DNA of 5,845 bases, taken from the NCBI GenBank assembly GCA_007123425.1, contig SKLC01000293.1, positions 1 to 5,845 on the forward strand. Direction: 5' to 3'. Below, one piece after another: positions 1-5,059 of the stretch. The DNA is from Nitriliruptoraceae bacterium. Lineage in GTDB: Bacteria > Actinomycetota > Nitriliruptoria > Nitriliruptorales > Nitriliruptoraceae. Position 1 is the first letter of the stretch. Each line of letters starts with the position of its first letter. A program made the position numbers and the translations under genes. A model generated the notes under the pieces. That model was not told where the DNA came from, did not search any database, and saw nothing but the letters and a program-made list of their open reading frames with translations.

Positions 1-389
1 GCGCGCTGATCCTGCCGGGGATCTCGGGCGCGTTCCTGCTGGTCCTGCTGGGCATGTACGAGCACGCCCTGGATGCCGTGCGCGACGTGGACCTGCTCGC
101 GGCCGGCACGCTGGTCCTGGGAGCCGTGGTCGGCCTCGCCGCCTTCTCGACGCTGCTCAACTGGCTGCTCCGCGAGCACCACGACCTCGTGCTGGCGGCG
201 CTCATCGGGCTGCTGGCGGGCTCCACGCGGGTGCTGTGGCCGTGGCCGGGCGCGGAGATCTCCGACCCCCGGCTGGGGGCCCCCGAGGCGGGCGAGGTGC
301 CGTTGGCGGTGGGGCTGGCGCTGGCCGCCCTCGTCGTCGTGCTCGCCGTCGGCCGGTGGGCCCGACGCGCAACCCGCACCCCGGTGTGA
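1..389 (+). CDS. DUF368 / PopT-family undecaprenyl-phosphate translocase, C-terminal part (5' end outside window)
   Basis: An open frame enters at base 3 and ends at TGA 387-389, giving about 128 C-terminal residues. It begins with LILPGISGAFLLVLLGMYE, which matches the second PGISG-type signature of DUF368 membrane proteins. At least three hydrophobic stretches follow: the opening segment, one around LAAGTLVLGAVVGLAAF, and one near the end (VGLALAALVVVLAVG). The chain ends in an arginine-rich tail (RWARRATR), expected to be cytosolic. DUF368 proteins (PopT) are established as flippases that return undecaprenyl phosphate across the cytoplasmic membrane for reuse in cell-wall synthesis. That role is carried over here by family. 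The first ATG inside the window (54) is internal to the signature and is not the real start. The gene is convergent with the SHOCT gene, 16 bp away. Confidence 0.85.
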   Translation, partial: ALILPGISGAFLLVLLGMYEHALDAVRDVDLLAAGTLVLGAVVGLAAFSTLLNWLLREHHDLVLAALIGLLAGSTRVLWPWPGAEISDPRLGAPEAGEVPLAVGLALAALVVVLAVGRWARRATRTPV

Positions 390-405
390 CCGCGGCGCCC
401 TTGCG

Positions 406-1035
406 CTAGCCGCCGAGGATCTGCTGCTTGGCCTGCTGGAACTCCGCGTCGGTGAGCGCCCCCTGACGGTGGAGGTCGGCCAGGTCCCGCAGCCTCGCGA
501 TGAGGTCGCTCCCGGGCGCGTCCTCCTCCGGCTCGCGAGGCGGGCTCTCCTCCGGTCCGCGCGGCGTGACCACCTCCGGCTTCCGAGGCGGCGACGCGGT
601 GCGCCTGGCATCCGTGGCACGTGACGGCTCGGCGGTCGTGAGGACCACGCCCGAGGAGGCTTGCGCAGGCACGTCGACCTCGTGCGGCAGCCCTCGGCGC
701 CGCACGTGGTCGGTGATCGCGCGGGTCAGCCGTCGGGCTGGCCCCAGGTGCCGGGAGCGCAGCGGCAGCGTGTAGGGGTCGCTGGTGGCCGCGAGCTCCG
801 AGACGGGAGCCGGGGTGCCGTCGACGACGCTGAGATGGAGCCAGCCACGGCGTCCCGGGCCGGGCCGCTGCAGGGTCACGCCGCGCACCCGGTCGATCGG
901 GACCGTGACGTTGGTGGGCCGGGCCTGGGTCGTGGCGTCCTTGGTGAGCGTGAGCCTGCCGTCGTCCACGCGCAGCTCGGAGCGCTCCCCGCGGATGACC
1001 TGCGAGGTCCGTTCGAGCCGTGTCTGCTCGCCCAT
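406..1035 (-). CDS. SHOCT-domain protein with PH-like/DUF4429-like N-terminus
   Basis: Encodes 209 residues from ATG 1035-1033 to TAG at 408-406. The start is set by a GAGG Shine-Dalgarno six bases upstream (1042-1045). The frame stays open further upstream, but only with low-complexity, shadow-like sequence. Residues 1-115 are rich in beta strands, with the alternating pattern GRLTLTKDA...VTVPIDRVRGVTLQRP...GWLHLSV, resembling the bacterial PH-like/DUF4429 domains that often accompany SHOCT. Residues 118-175 form a Pro/Glu/Arg-rich linker, probably disordered. Residues 176-209 (SDLIARLRDLADLHRQGALT then DAEF...K) are a clear SHOCT domain: a short helical hairpin with the G-x-L-T-x-x-E-F core, ending just before the stop as usual. 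There is no signal peptide or membrane helix, so it is likely cytosolic. SHOCT is thought to aid oligomerisation or protein contacts; no enzymatic role is evident. It lies downstream of dapC on the same strand, with a 206-bp gap. Confidence 0.85.
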   Translation of the reverse strand: MGEQTRLERTSQVIRGERSELRVDDGRLTLTKDATTQARPTNVTVPIDRVRGVTLQRPGPGRRGWLHLSVVDGTPAPVSELAATSDPYTLPLRSRHLGPARRLTRAITDHVRRRGLPHEVDVPAQASSGVVLTTAEPSRATDARRTASPPRKPEVVTPRGPEESPPREPEEDAPGSDLIARLRDLADLHRQGALTDAEFQQAKQQILGG

Positions 1036-1041
1036 GCTCCA

Positions 1042-1045
1042 CCTC
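1042..1045 (-). promoter_or_regulatory. Ribosome binding site of the SHOCT gene
   Basis: On the minus strand the sequence reads GAGG, then six bases (TGGAGC), then ATG. This is what places the start of the SHOCT gene at 1035 rather than further upstream in the longer open frame. Confidence 0.6.
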
Positions 1046-1099
1046 GCGCTCGACCCGCCGAGTCGAGCAGGTCCCGTCGTCACCCTCGAGCGCCCGTCG

Positions 1100-1119
1100 C
1101 GGCCGTTGGACCACGGCCG
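1100..1119. repeat. Inverted repeat upstream of the SHOCT gene
   Basis: CGGCCGT (1100-1106) and ACGGCCG (1113-1119) form a perfect 7-bp stem around a 6-nt loop (TGGACC). It lies 65-84 bases upstream of the SHOCT start codon, so it could be an operator or a leader hairpin. In such GC-rich DNA it could also be chance. Confidence 0.35.
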
Positions 1120-1193
1120 AGGAGCCAGGCCTGTGCCCGCGACCACAGCCCCGCGCTTGCATCCCGGAGCGCATTGCAGGGAGGTCGCCGTGG

Positions 1194-1209
1194 GCGGGCC
1201 CGGGCCCGC
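1194..1209 (-). terminator. GC palindrome downstream of dapC, possible terminator
   Basis: GCGGGCCCGGGCCCGC is a perfect 16-bp palindrome 33 bp past the dapC stop. As RNA it could form a strong stem, although it has no natural loop and no U-tract follows. Actinobacterial terminators often lack the U-tract, so a terminator role is possible but weakly supported. Confidence 0.3.
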
Positions 1210-1241
1210 GGGCACGCCGAGCCTGGTAACCCGAGGCGTCG

Positions 1242-2417
1242 TCAGGTCGGCAGGCGTCCCGCCTGCAGCGCCGCGCCCCAGCGGGCCACCGCGTCGTGGC
1301 AGCCCTCGACGGTGGGCACCAGGGCCAGCCGCAGCCAGCCCTGCCCGGCCGGCCCGAAGGCTCGCCCGGGCGTGGCCACGATGCGCTCGTCGAGCAGCGC
1401 CTCGGCGTAGGTGGCGTCGTCCCCGCCCGGGGCCCGGAACCACACGTAGAAGGTCGCCTGCGATCCCGACACCTCGATGCCGGCCGTCTCGAGGAAGTCC
1501 AGCACCACCCGGCGCTTCTCGGCGAAGATCGCGCGCCGCTCGTCGACGTGGCCCTGGTCGCTCCAGGCGGCCACCGCCGCCGCCTGGACGAAGTCGGGCG
1601 AGGCCGTGCCGACGTTGGGGCGCAGCGCCCGCAGGCGGGCGATCAGCTCCGGATCGCCCACGATCGCGCCCGAGCGGTAGCCGGTCATCCCCGAGCGCTT
1701 CGACAGCGACACGAACGCCAGCACCCCGGTGAGATCGTCACCGGCGGCCTCGAGCACGCTGGGGGCGGGCTCGTCGAACCAGATCTCCTGGTAGCACTCG
1801 TCGGAGGCCAGCAGCAGGTCGTGCTCACGGGCGACGTCCAGCTGCCGGCGGTACCAGTCGAGGTCCGCGGTCGCGCCCGTGGGGTTGTGCGGGTAGTTGA
1901 CCCAGGCGATGCAGGCACGTCGCAGACGGTCGGCCGGCAGCGCGTCGAGCTCCGGGCGCCAGCCCGACTCGACGCCGAGGGCCACCGGGTCCGACTCGCC
2001 GCCGGCGAACAGCGCGCCCCTGCCGTACACCGGATAGCCGGGCTCGCCCCACAGCACGTGGCGGCGGGGACCGTGTGGATCGAGCACGGCGAGCGGCAGG
2101 TGGAAGATCGCCTCCTTGCTGCCCGCCGACGGCAGCACGTGGATCTCGGGGTCCACCTCGACACCGTGGCGTCGAGCCAGCCAGCCGGCGACCGCCTCGC
2201 GCAGCGCCCGCTGCCCGACGGCGGTGGGATAGCGGCTGACCGGCCCGACCGCGTCCACCAGGGCACGGCGGATCGGCTCCGGCGTGGGCTCGTCGGGGTC
2301 GCCGATGGCGAAGTCGGCCAGGGGCACGCCCTCGGCGCGCAGGCGGTTGGCCAGCTCCTGCAGTCGCGCGAGCGGGTAGCCGCCGAGGCGGCGCAGGGCG
2401 GGATTCTCGGTCACCAT
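1242..2417 (-). CDS. dapC: Succinyldiaminopimelate aminotransferase DapC (fold-type I PLP enzyme)
   Basis: Encodes 391 residues from ATG 2417-2415 to TGA at 1244-1242. The product is a class I/II PLP aminotransferase. It would convert N-succinyl-2-amino-6-ketopimelate plus glutamate to N-succinyl-LL-diaminopimelate in the lysine and peptidoglycan DAP pathway, in the cytosol. Visible landmarks are the N-terminal NPALRRLGGYPLARLQEL, typical of DapC; the Y63-P-T segment; the cofactor-binding loop SAGSKEAIF (97-105); NYPHNPTG (174-181) with N178; SDECY with D206 (pyridine nitrogen) and Y209; SLSKRSGMTGYRSG with the Schiff-base lysine K240; and R363 in WLRLALVP, expected to bind the substrate carboxylate. 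All catalytic residues are present and the length is normal. The start is supported by a TACGCT -10 box exactly 7 nt upstream, implying a leaderless message with no Shine-Dalgarno. Other aminotransferases of this subfamily (for example LL-DAP or alanine aminotransferases) are the main alternatives. Confidence 0.87.
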   Translation of the reverse strand: MVTENPALRRLGGYPLARLQELANRLRAEGVPLADFAIGDPDEPTPEPIRRALVDAVGPVSRYPTAVGQRALREAVAGWLARRHGVEVDPEIHVLPSAGSKEAIFHLPLAVLDPHGPRRHVLWGEPGYPVYGRGALFAGGESDPVALGVESGWRPELDALPADRLRRACIAWVNYPHNPTGATADLDWYRRQLDVAREHDLLLASDECYQEIWFDEPAPSVLEAAGDDLTGVLAFVSLSKRSGMTGYRSGAIVGDPELIARLRALRPNVGTASPDFVQAAAVAAWSDQGHVDERRAIFAEKRRVVLDFLETAGIEVSGSQATFYVWFRAPGGDDATYAEALLDERIVATPGRAFGPAGQGWLRLALVPTVEGCHDAVARWGAALQAGRLPT

Positions 2418-2424
2418 GCCGCCG

Positions 2425-2430
2425 AGCGTA
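2425..2430 (-). promoter_or_regulatory. -10 box of dapC (leaderless promoter)
   Basis: The minus strand reads TACGCT, then 7 nt (CGGCGGC), then the dapC ATG. This TANNNT hexamer at that spacing puts transcription initiation at or within a base of the A of the start codon, which explains the missing Shine-Dalgarno. No clear -35 element is visible. Confidence 0.6.
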
Positions 2431-2446
2431 GTCGCGGCCGCGTCCC

Positions 2447-2475
2447 GGCCCGGGCCCGTGCCGGCGGCAGCCGCC
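2447..2475. repeat. Short palindromes in the dapC/serB divergent spacer
   Basis: GGCCCGGGCC (2447-2456) is a perfect 10-bp palindrome. GGCGGC-A-GCCGCC (2463-2475) is a 6-bp inverted repeat with a one-base centre. Both lie between the two divergent -10 boxes, where a shared operator would be expected. Chance occurrence in GC-rich sequence is a real alternative. Confidence 0.3.
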
Positions 2476-2489
2476 ATCCCCGTCGTGGG

Positions 2490-2495
2490 TAGGCT
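2490..2495 (+). promoter_or_regulatory. -10 box of serB (leaderless promoter)
   Basis: TAGGCT is followed by 7 nt (CGCGGGC) and GTG at 2503. The geometry is the same as at dapC on the other strand. It decides the serB start: the upstream ATG at 2416 in the same frame would lie before this promoter. No recognisable -35 is seen. Confidence 0.65.
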
Positions 2496-2502
2496 CGCGG
2501 GC

Positions 2503-3735
2503 GTGGAGGACCTGCAACGCACCGTCCTCGTGCGATGCTCCGGGCGCGACCGGCCGGGCATCACCACGGGTCTGCTCGGCGTGCTCGCGGACAGCGGCGC
2601 CGAGCTGTTCGACATGGAGCAGGTCGTGGTCCGCGACCGGCTCACCCTCGACCTCGCGATCGGCGTCGACGACGGCGATCAGGTGCTCAAGGAGCTGCTC
2701 TTCCACGGGTGGGAGCAGGGACTGCAGCTCGACTTCGAGGTGGTCGAGGCCGACACGGCACGACCGGTGGGCGCGCGCAGTGTCGTGACCGTCATCGGCC
2801 AGGTGCTGCCCCCCGCCGCGCTGCGCGACGTCACCGGCGCGATCGCGACGTCCGGGGCCAACATCGATCGCATCGTGCGCCTGTCCCGCTATCCGGTGGT
2901 CTCCTACGAGTTCGTCACCCTGGGTGGCGACATCGACCGGATGCGCGCCGAGCTGGTGGCCGCCGCCAAGTCGCATGCCGTGGACGTGGCCGTGCAGCGC
3001 GAGAGCCTCGAGCGGCGCGCGAAGCGTCTGGTCGTCATGGACGTCGACTCGACGCTCATCCAGGACGAGGTGATCGAGCTGCTGGCTCGGGAGGCGGGCT
3101 GCGGCGAGGAGGTCGAGCGCATCACGACGCGCGCGATGGCCGGCGAGCTGGACTTCGAGGCCTCGCTGCGGGAGCGCACGGCTCTGCTCGCCGGCCTGTC
3201 CGACGGCGTCCTCGACCGGGTGGCCGACAAGGTGCGCCTCACCCCGGGGGCGCGCACGTTCGTTCGCACGCTCAAGCGCCTGGGCTACACGGTCGCGATC
3301 GTCTCCGGAGGCTTCACCCACATCACCGACCGGCTCGCCGCCGACCTGGGGATCGACCATGCCGCTGCGAATCGGCTCGAGGTCGTCGACGGCGTGCTCA
3401 CCGGGCGGCTGCTGGGCGAGGTGATCGACCGTCCCGGCAAGGCCCGCATGCTGCGCGAGATCGCCGCGGCGGAGCACATCCCGCTCGAGCAGACCGTGGC
3501 CGTGGGCGACGGGGCCAACGACCTCGACATGCTCGCCACCGCCGGCCTGGGCATCGCGTTCAACGCCAAGCCCGTCGTCCGCGAGGCCGCGGACACCGCC
3601 GTCTCCGTGCCGTTCCTCGATGCGATCCTGTTCCTGCTGGGCATCCGACGCGAGGACATCGAGCAGGCCGATGCCGACGACCCTGCCGTCGCCGACCTCG
3701 GGTTCGTCCCGGCCCCCGGCACGCCGCCCGCGTGA
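2503..3735 (+). CDS. serB: Phosphoserine phosphatase SerB with tandem N-terminal ACT domains
   Basis: Encodes 410 residues from GTG 2503 to TGA 3733-3735. It hydrolyses O-phospho-L-serine to serine, the last step of the phosphorylated serine pathway, in the cytosol. Residues 6-80 (TVLVRCSGRDRPGITTGLLG onward) and about 93-165 (SVVTVIGQVLPPAALRDVTG onward) are two ACT-type regulatory domains, expected to sense serine or another amino acid. The HAD catalytic domain runs from about 174 to 385. Motif I is VVMDVDSTL, with nucleophile D180 and acid/base D182, and E189 follows in the cap. Motif II is S268-G-G, the motif III lysine is K313 in PGKARML, and motif IV is GDGAND with D336 and D340 for Mg2+. 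All catalytic residues are intact. Length fits the ACT-ACT-HAD form common in actinobacteria. A short acidic tail (385-410) looks disordered. The start follows from the leaderless promoter at 2490 and avoids a Pro/Ala-rich upstream extension of 29 residues. Confidence 0.96.
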   Translation: MEDLQRTVLVRCSGRDRPGITTGLLGVLADSGAELFDMEQVVVRDRLTLDLAIGVDDGDQVLKELLFHGWEQGLQLDFEVVEADTARPVGARSVVTVIGQVLPPAALRDVTGAIATSGANIDRIVRLSRYPVVSYEFVTLGGDIDRMRAELVAAAKSHAVDVAVQRESLERRAKRLVVMDVDSTLIQDEVIELLAREAGCGEEVERITTRAMAGELDFEASLRERTALLAGLSDGVLDRVADKVRLTPGARTFVRTLKRLGYTVAIVSGGFTHITDRLAADLGIDHAAANRLEVVDGVLTGRLLGEVIDRPGKARMLREIAAAEHIPLEQTVAVGDGANDLDMLATAGLGIAFNAKPVVREAADTAVSVPFLDAILFLLGIRREDIEQADADDPAVADLGFVPAPGTPPA

Positions 3736-3746
3736 GGGAGTCGCGA

Positions 3747-3773
3747 GGCCCGGGCCGGTAGGCTCCCCGGGCC
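3747..3773 (+). terminator. Hairpin after serB, possible terminator overlapping the next promoter
   Basis: GGCCCGGG (3747-3754) and CCCGGGCC (3766-3773) form a perfect 8-bp all-GC stem with an 11-nt loop, starting 11 bases after the serB stop. No U-tract follows. The loop contains TAGGCT, the likely -10 box for the downstream gene, so one short segment may both end serB transcription and start the next unit. Confidence 0.45.
3759..3764 (+). promoter_or_regulatory. Probable -10 box for the gene at 3810
   Basis: TAGGCT here is identical to the serB -10 hexamer, including the preceding GG. A start of transcription near 3771 would give a leader of roughly 38 nt before GTG 3810, consistent with that gene having a Shine-Dalgarno (AAGGA at 3799-3803). 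No clear -35 is seen. Confidence 0.5.
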
Positions 3774-3798
3774 CGTTCGCCCGTCGTCGCCCGGCAGC

Positions 3799-3803
3799 AA
3801 GGA
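3799..3803 (+). promoter_or_regulatory. Ribosome binding site deciding the GTG start at 3810
   Basis: AAGGA followed by 6 nt (CCTGTT) and then GTG. This is a well-placed Shine-Dalgarno and supports the non-ATG start. Confidence 0.6.
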
Positions 3804-3809
3804 CCTGTT

Positions 3810-4613
3810 GTGCCCCGCGTGACCGTCTACCACTGCACCCCGCCGCGTCGGCTGCCGCTGATCGAGGAGGAGGGCCTGCGCACCCGCGTGGACCTGAGCG
3901 ATCGGCTGGGGGCGCCCGGCGAGCTCGACCAGGCGGCGCCGGGCACCTTCGGCCACGGCAAGCGCGTGTCGGCCTGGCTCTCGCTCGAGGAGGCGGAGCG
4001 ACGCGTCACGGAGCTGGGCGCGGGCCTGGTGTCCTTCTCGGTCGACCCCGCCAAGGCCGTGGCCGCGCCGGCGTCGACGCGCGAGTCCCAGGACGCCGCT
4101 GCCTACTGGGCGGCCACCCGGCCGCTGCGTGAGTGGCTCGACGAGGGAGAGCCGCCCGCCGACCTGGAGGTTCACCAGAACCTGCCCGTGCGCGCCAAGT
4201 ACGTCCGGCTGCACGCGCCGCGGGTCGGCGAGGAGGAGCTGGGGGAGTTCGCGCCCCTGGTCGCTGCCGTCGCCGACAGCGACCGCCTGTCGGCGAAGGC
4301 GCTGATGCACCTCGCGGTCATCGCCTCCGAGGGGGAGTTCGACGGCCCGGCCTTCACGGCCGCCTGTGCGCTGGCCTGGCGCGAGGAGGAGGACCCCGAG
4401 AGCATCGTGCGCGAGCTGATGGAGGCCGATCCGGACAAGGTCGCCAGCGCGGCGCTCGCCGAGTACGGCAGCGAGGCGACCGAGGCCACCACCCGTCTGC
4501 GGGAGGTCCTGGAGGAGACCCGGCTGTGGTCGGAGCAGAACGGCTTCGAGCACGGTCGCGGCCTGTTCGCGCGCACGGCCGTGGTGCTCGACGAGCTGCC
4601 GGCCCACACCTGA
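3810..4613 (+). CDS. Uncharacterised 267-aa protein, possible ADP-ribosyltransferase-like N-terminal fold
   Basis: Begins at GTG 3810 after a good AAGGA site and ends at TGA 4611-4613. I do not recognise a named family. The N-terminus reads VTVYHCTPPRRLPLIEEEGL (4-23). This resembles the opening strand and helix of ART-fold proteins (KptA, DarT, DUF952 and similar), where a Y-H-x-T motif is followed by L..I...GL. Next comes a strand with SAWLS (54-58), in the place where ART families have an aromatic-x-Ser motif. Later LEVHQNLPVRAKYVRLH (119-135) resembles the E-V...(I/V)P...Y-(I/V) segment carrying the ART catalytic glutamate. H8, W56/S58 and E120 are therefore candidate active-site residues. 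Residues 145-267 are an acidic, mostly helical region (LSAKALMHLAVIASEGEF; ACALAWREEEDPESIV). There is no signal peptide or membrane segment. It follows serB by 74 bp with its own likely promoter and has no obvious antitoxin partner. The coding call is secure; the function is a hypothesis. Confidence 0.83.
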   Translation: MPRVTVYHCTPPRRLPLIEEEGLRTRVDLSDRLGAPGELDQAAPGTFGHGKRVSAWLSLEEAERRVTELGAGLVSFSVDPAKAVAAPASTRESQDAAAYWAATRPLREWLDEGEPPADLEVHQNLPVRAKYVRLHAPRVGEEELGEFAPLVAAVADSDRLSAKALMHLAVIASEGEFDGPAFTAACALAWREEEDPESIVRELMEADPDKVASAALAEYGSEATEATTRLREVLEETRLWSEQNGFEHGRGLFARTAVVLDELPAHT

Positions 4614-4653
4614 CGCGGCCCGCCCGGCCGGGCGCCGCCGGCCCCGCGTCAGG
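4609..4653. terminator. Bidirectional hairpin terminator between convergent genes
   Basis: CCTGACGCGG (4609-4618) and CCGCGTCAGG (4644-4653) are perfect 10-bp inverted arms. The 25-nt interior contains a further 12-bp palindrome, GCCCGGCCGGGC (4622-4633). The stop codon TGA of the upstream plus-strand gene lies within the left arm. The structure sits between two convergent genes and would form equally in either transcript. It lacks a U-tract, as is usual in high-GC actinobacteria. Confidence 0.65.
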
Positions 4654-4680
4654 GGCTCGGGCCGGCAGGCGACCCCGGTG

Positions 4681-4887
4681 CTACAGGCTGATGATGTTGA
4701 GCTGGGCCACGCGGGCGTCCTCGCCGTCCTCCTCGAGCTCGAACCGCACCCGTTGCCCCACCCGGAGCTCCATGAGGCCGGAGGCCGCGAAGGCCTCACG
4801 GTCGATGCCGCGCTCGACGAGGTCGTCCTGGACGAGCGACCCGGTCCCGGTCTCCGCGTCGAAGTGCTTGACGGTGCCCTGCGGCAT
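4681..4887 (-). CDS. Small cold-shock-domain-like protein with degenerate RNA-binding motifs
   Basis: Encodes 68 residues from ATG 4887-4885 to TAG at 4683-4681. A GAGGAG ribosome site (4894-4899) lies six bases upstream. The start MPQGTVKHFDAETGTGSLV and the later VGQRVRFELEEDGEDARVAQ match the CspA framework (GxVKWFNxxKGFGFI ... EGQxVxFxxexGxxGPxAxxV) in length, strand order and the final beta strand. The surface aromatics that stack on nucleic acid are gone. The position of W in VKWF is H8, the RNP1 core KGFGFI is TGTGSLV (13-19), and the RNP2 VFVHF region is replaced by IDREAFAAS. The protein is strongly acidic. It probably keeps the small OB-fold barrel but is unlikely to bind RNA like CspA. 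Similar altered cold-shock proteins are known in actinobacteria, with unknown roles. It is convergent with the gene at 3810-4613 and divergent from the lapA-like gene. Confidence 0.85.
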   Translation of the reverse strand: MPQGTVKHFDAETGTGSLVQDDLVERGIDREAFAASGLMELRVGQRVRFELEEDGEDARVAQLNIISL

Positions 4888-4893
4888 CCCTGA

Positions 4894-4899
4894 CTCCTC
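4894..4899 (-). promoter_or_regulatory. Strong ribosome binding site of the cold-shock-like gene
   Basis: GAGGAG on the minus strand, six bases before the ATG at 4887. It fixes the start within a much longer open frame that runs back to about 5346. Confidence 0.7.
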
Positions 4900-4920
4900 G
4901 TACCTTCGATGGGCGTGCGC

Positions 4921-4948
4921 AGGATAGCCGCGTGGGGCATGCTGTCCC
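4921..4948 (-). promoter_or_regulatory. Promoter of the cold-shock-like gene
   Basis: On the minus strand TATCCT (4926-4921) forms a -10 box, with GGGACA (4948-4943) 16 bases upstream as a possible -35. The predicted transcript has a leader of about 27 nt containing the GAGGAG ribosome site. The -35 overlaps an inverted repeat (4931-4952). Confidence 0.5.
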
Positions 4949-4952
4949 CACG
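4931..4952. repeat. Inverted repeat CGTGGGG-N8-CCCCACG over the promoter
   Basis: Two perfect 7-bp arms (4931-4937 and 4946-4952) flank an 8-bp centre (CATGCTGT). The repeat covers the -35 region of the cold-shock-like gene, within the 172-bp spacer shared with the divergent lapA-like gene. The size and spacing suit a dimeric repressor site. No known regulator is identified. Confidence 0.45.
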
Positions 4953-5059
4953 CCCGGGGCCTCGGCGGGGCTCGCACGGGTGCGTCGAACGGCACGGCAC
5001 CCACGAGCGGGCAGCCGTCGCCGCCCACGCGAGCAGGCACCGACGATTGGGGGAGCGGG

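Larger units (their letters stand above)
1036..1241. other. Intergenic region between dapC and the SHOCT gene
   Basis: This is 206 bp between two minus-strand genes. It holds the SHOCT ribosome binding site, a 7-bp inverted repeat with a 6-nt loop (1100-1119) and a 16-bp GC palindrome close to the dapC stop (1194-1209). I found no convincing TANNNT -10 box on the minus strand, no tRNA-like fold and no credible small ORF. The SHOCT promoter must lie here unless the gene is read through from dapC, but I cannot place it. Confidence 0.6.

Noticed and set aside
1036..1241. tRNA or structured RNA in the dapC/SHOCT spacer
   Set aside because: No cloverleaf, no GGTTCGAATCC-type T-loop and no known riboswitch consensus was found on either strand.
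1036..1443. Upstream extension of the SHOCT gene to 1443, giving a 345-aa protein
   Set aside because: The extension overlaps dapC on the same strand in another frame, reads as Arg/Gly/Ala-rich shadow sequence, and a good ribosome site sits just before ATG 1035.
1296..2492. Plus-strand open frame of 398 codons across dapC
   Set aside because: It is antisense to a gene with intact catalytic motifs and has no recognisable motif or ribosome site of its own.
2416..2502. serB starting at the ATG at 2416
   Set aside because: It would add 29 Pro/Ala-rich residues absent from SerB, overlap dapC, and lie upstream of the TAGGCT -10 box.
2418..2645. Extension of dapC upstream to 2645
   Set aside because: It would overlap the start of serB on the other strand, adds Ser/Arg/Thr-rich non-homologous sequence, and passes through the leaderless promoter.
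3810..4887. A DarTG-like toxin-antitoxin pair formed by the 267-aa protein and the cold-shock-like gene
   Set aside because: The genes are convergent and separated by a terminator, the neighbour is not a macrodomain protein, and the ART assignment itself is only a hypothesis.
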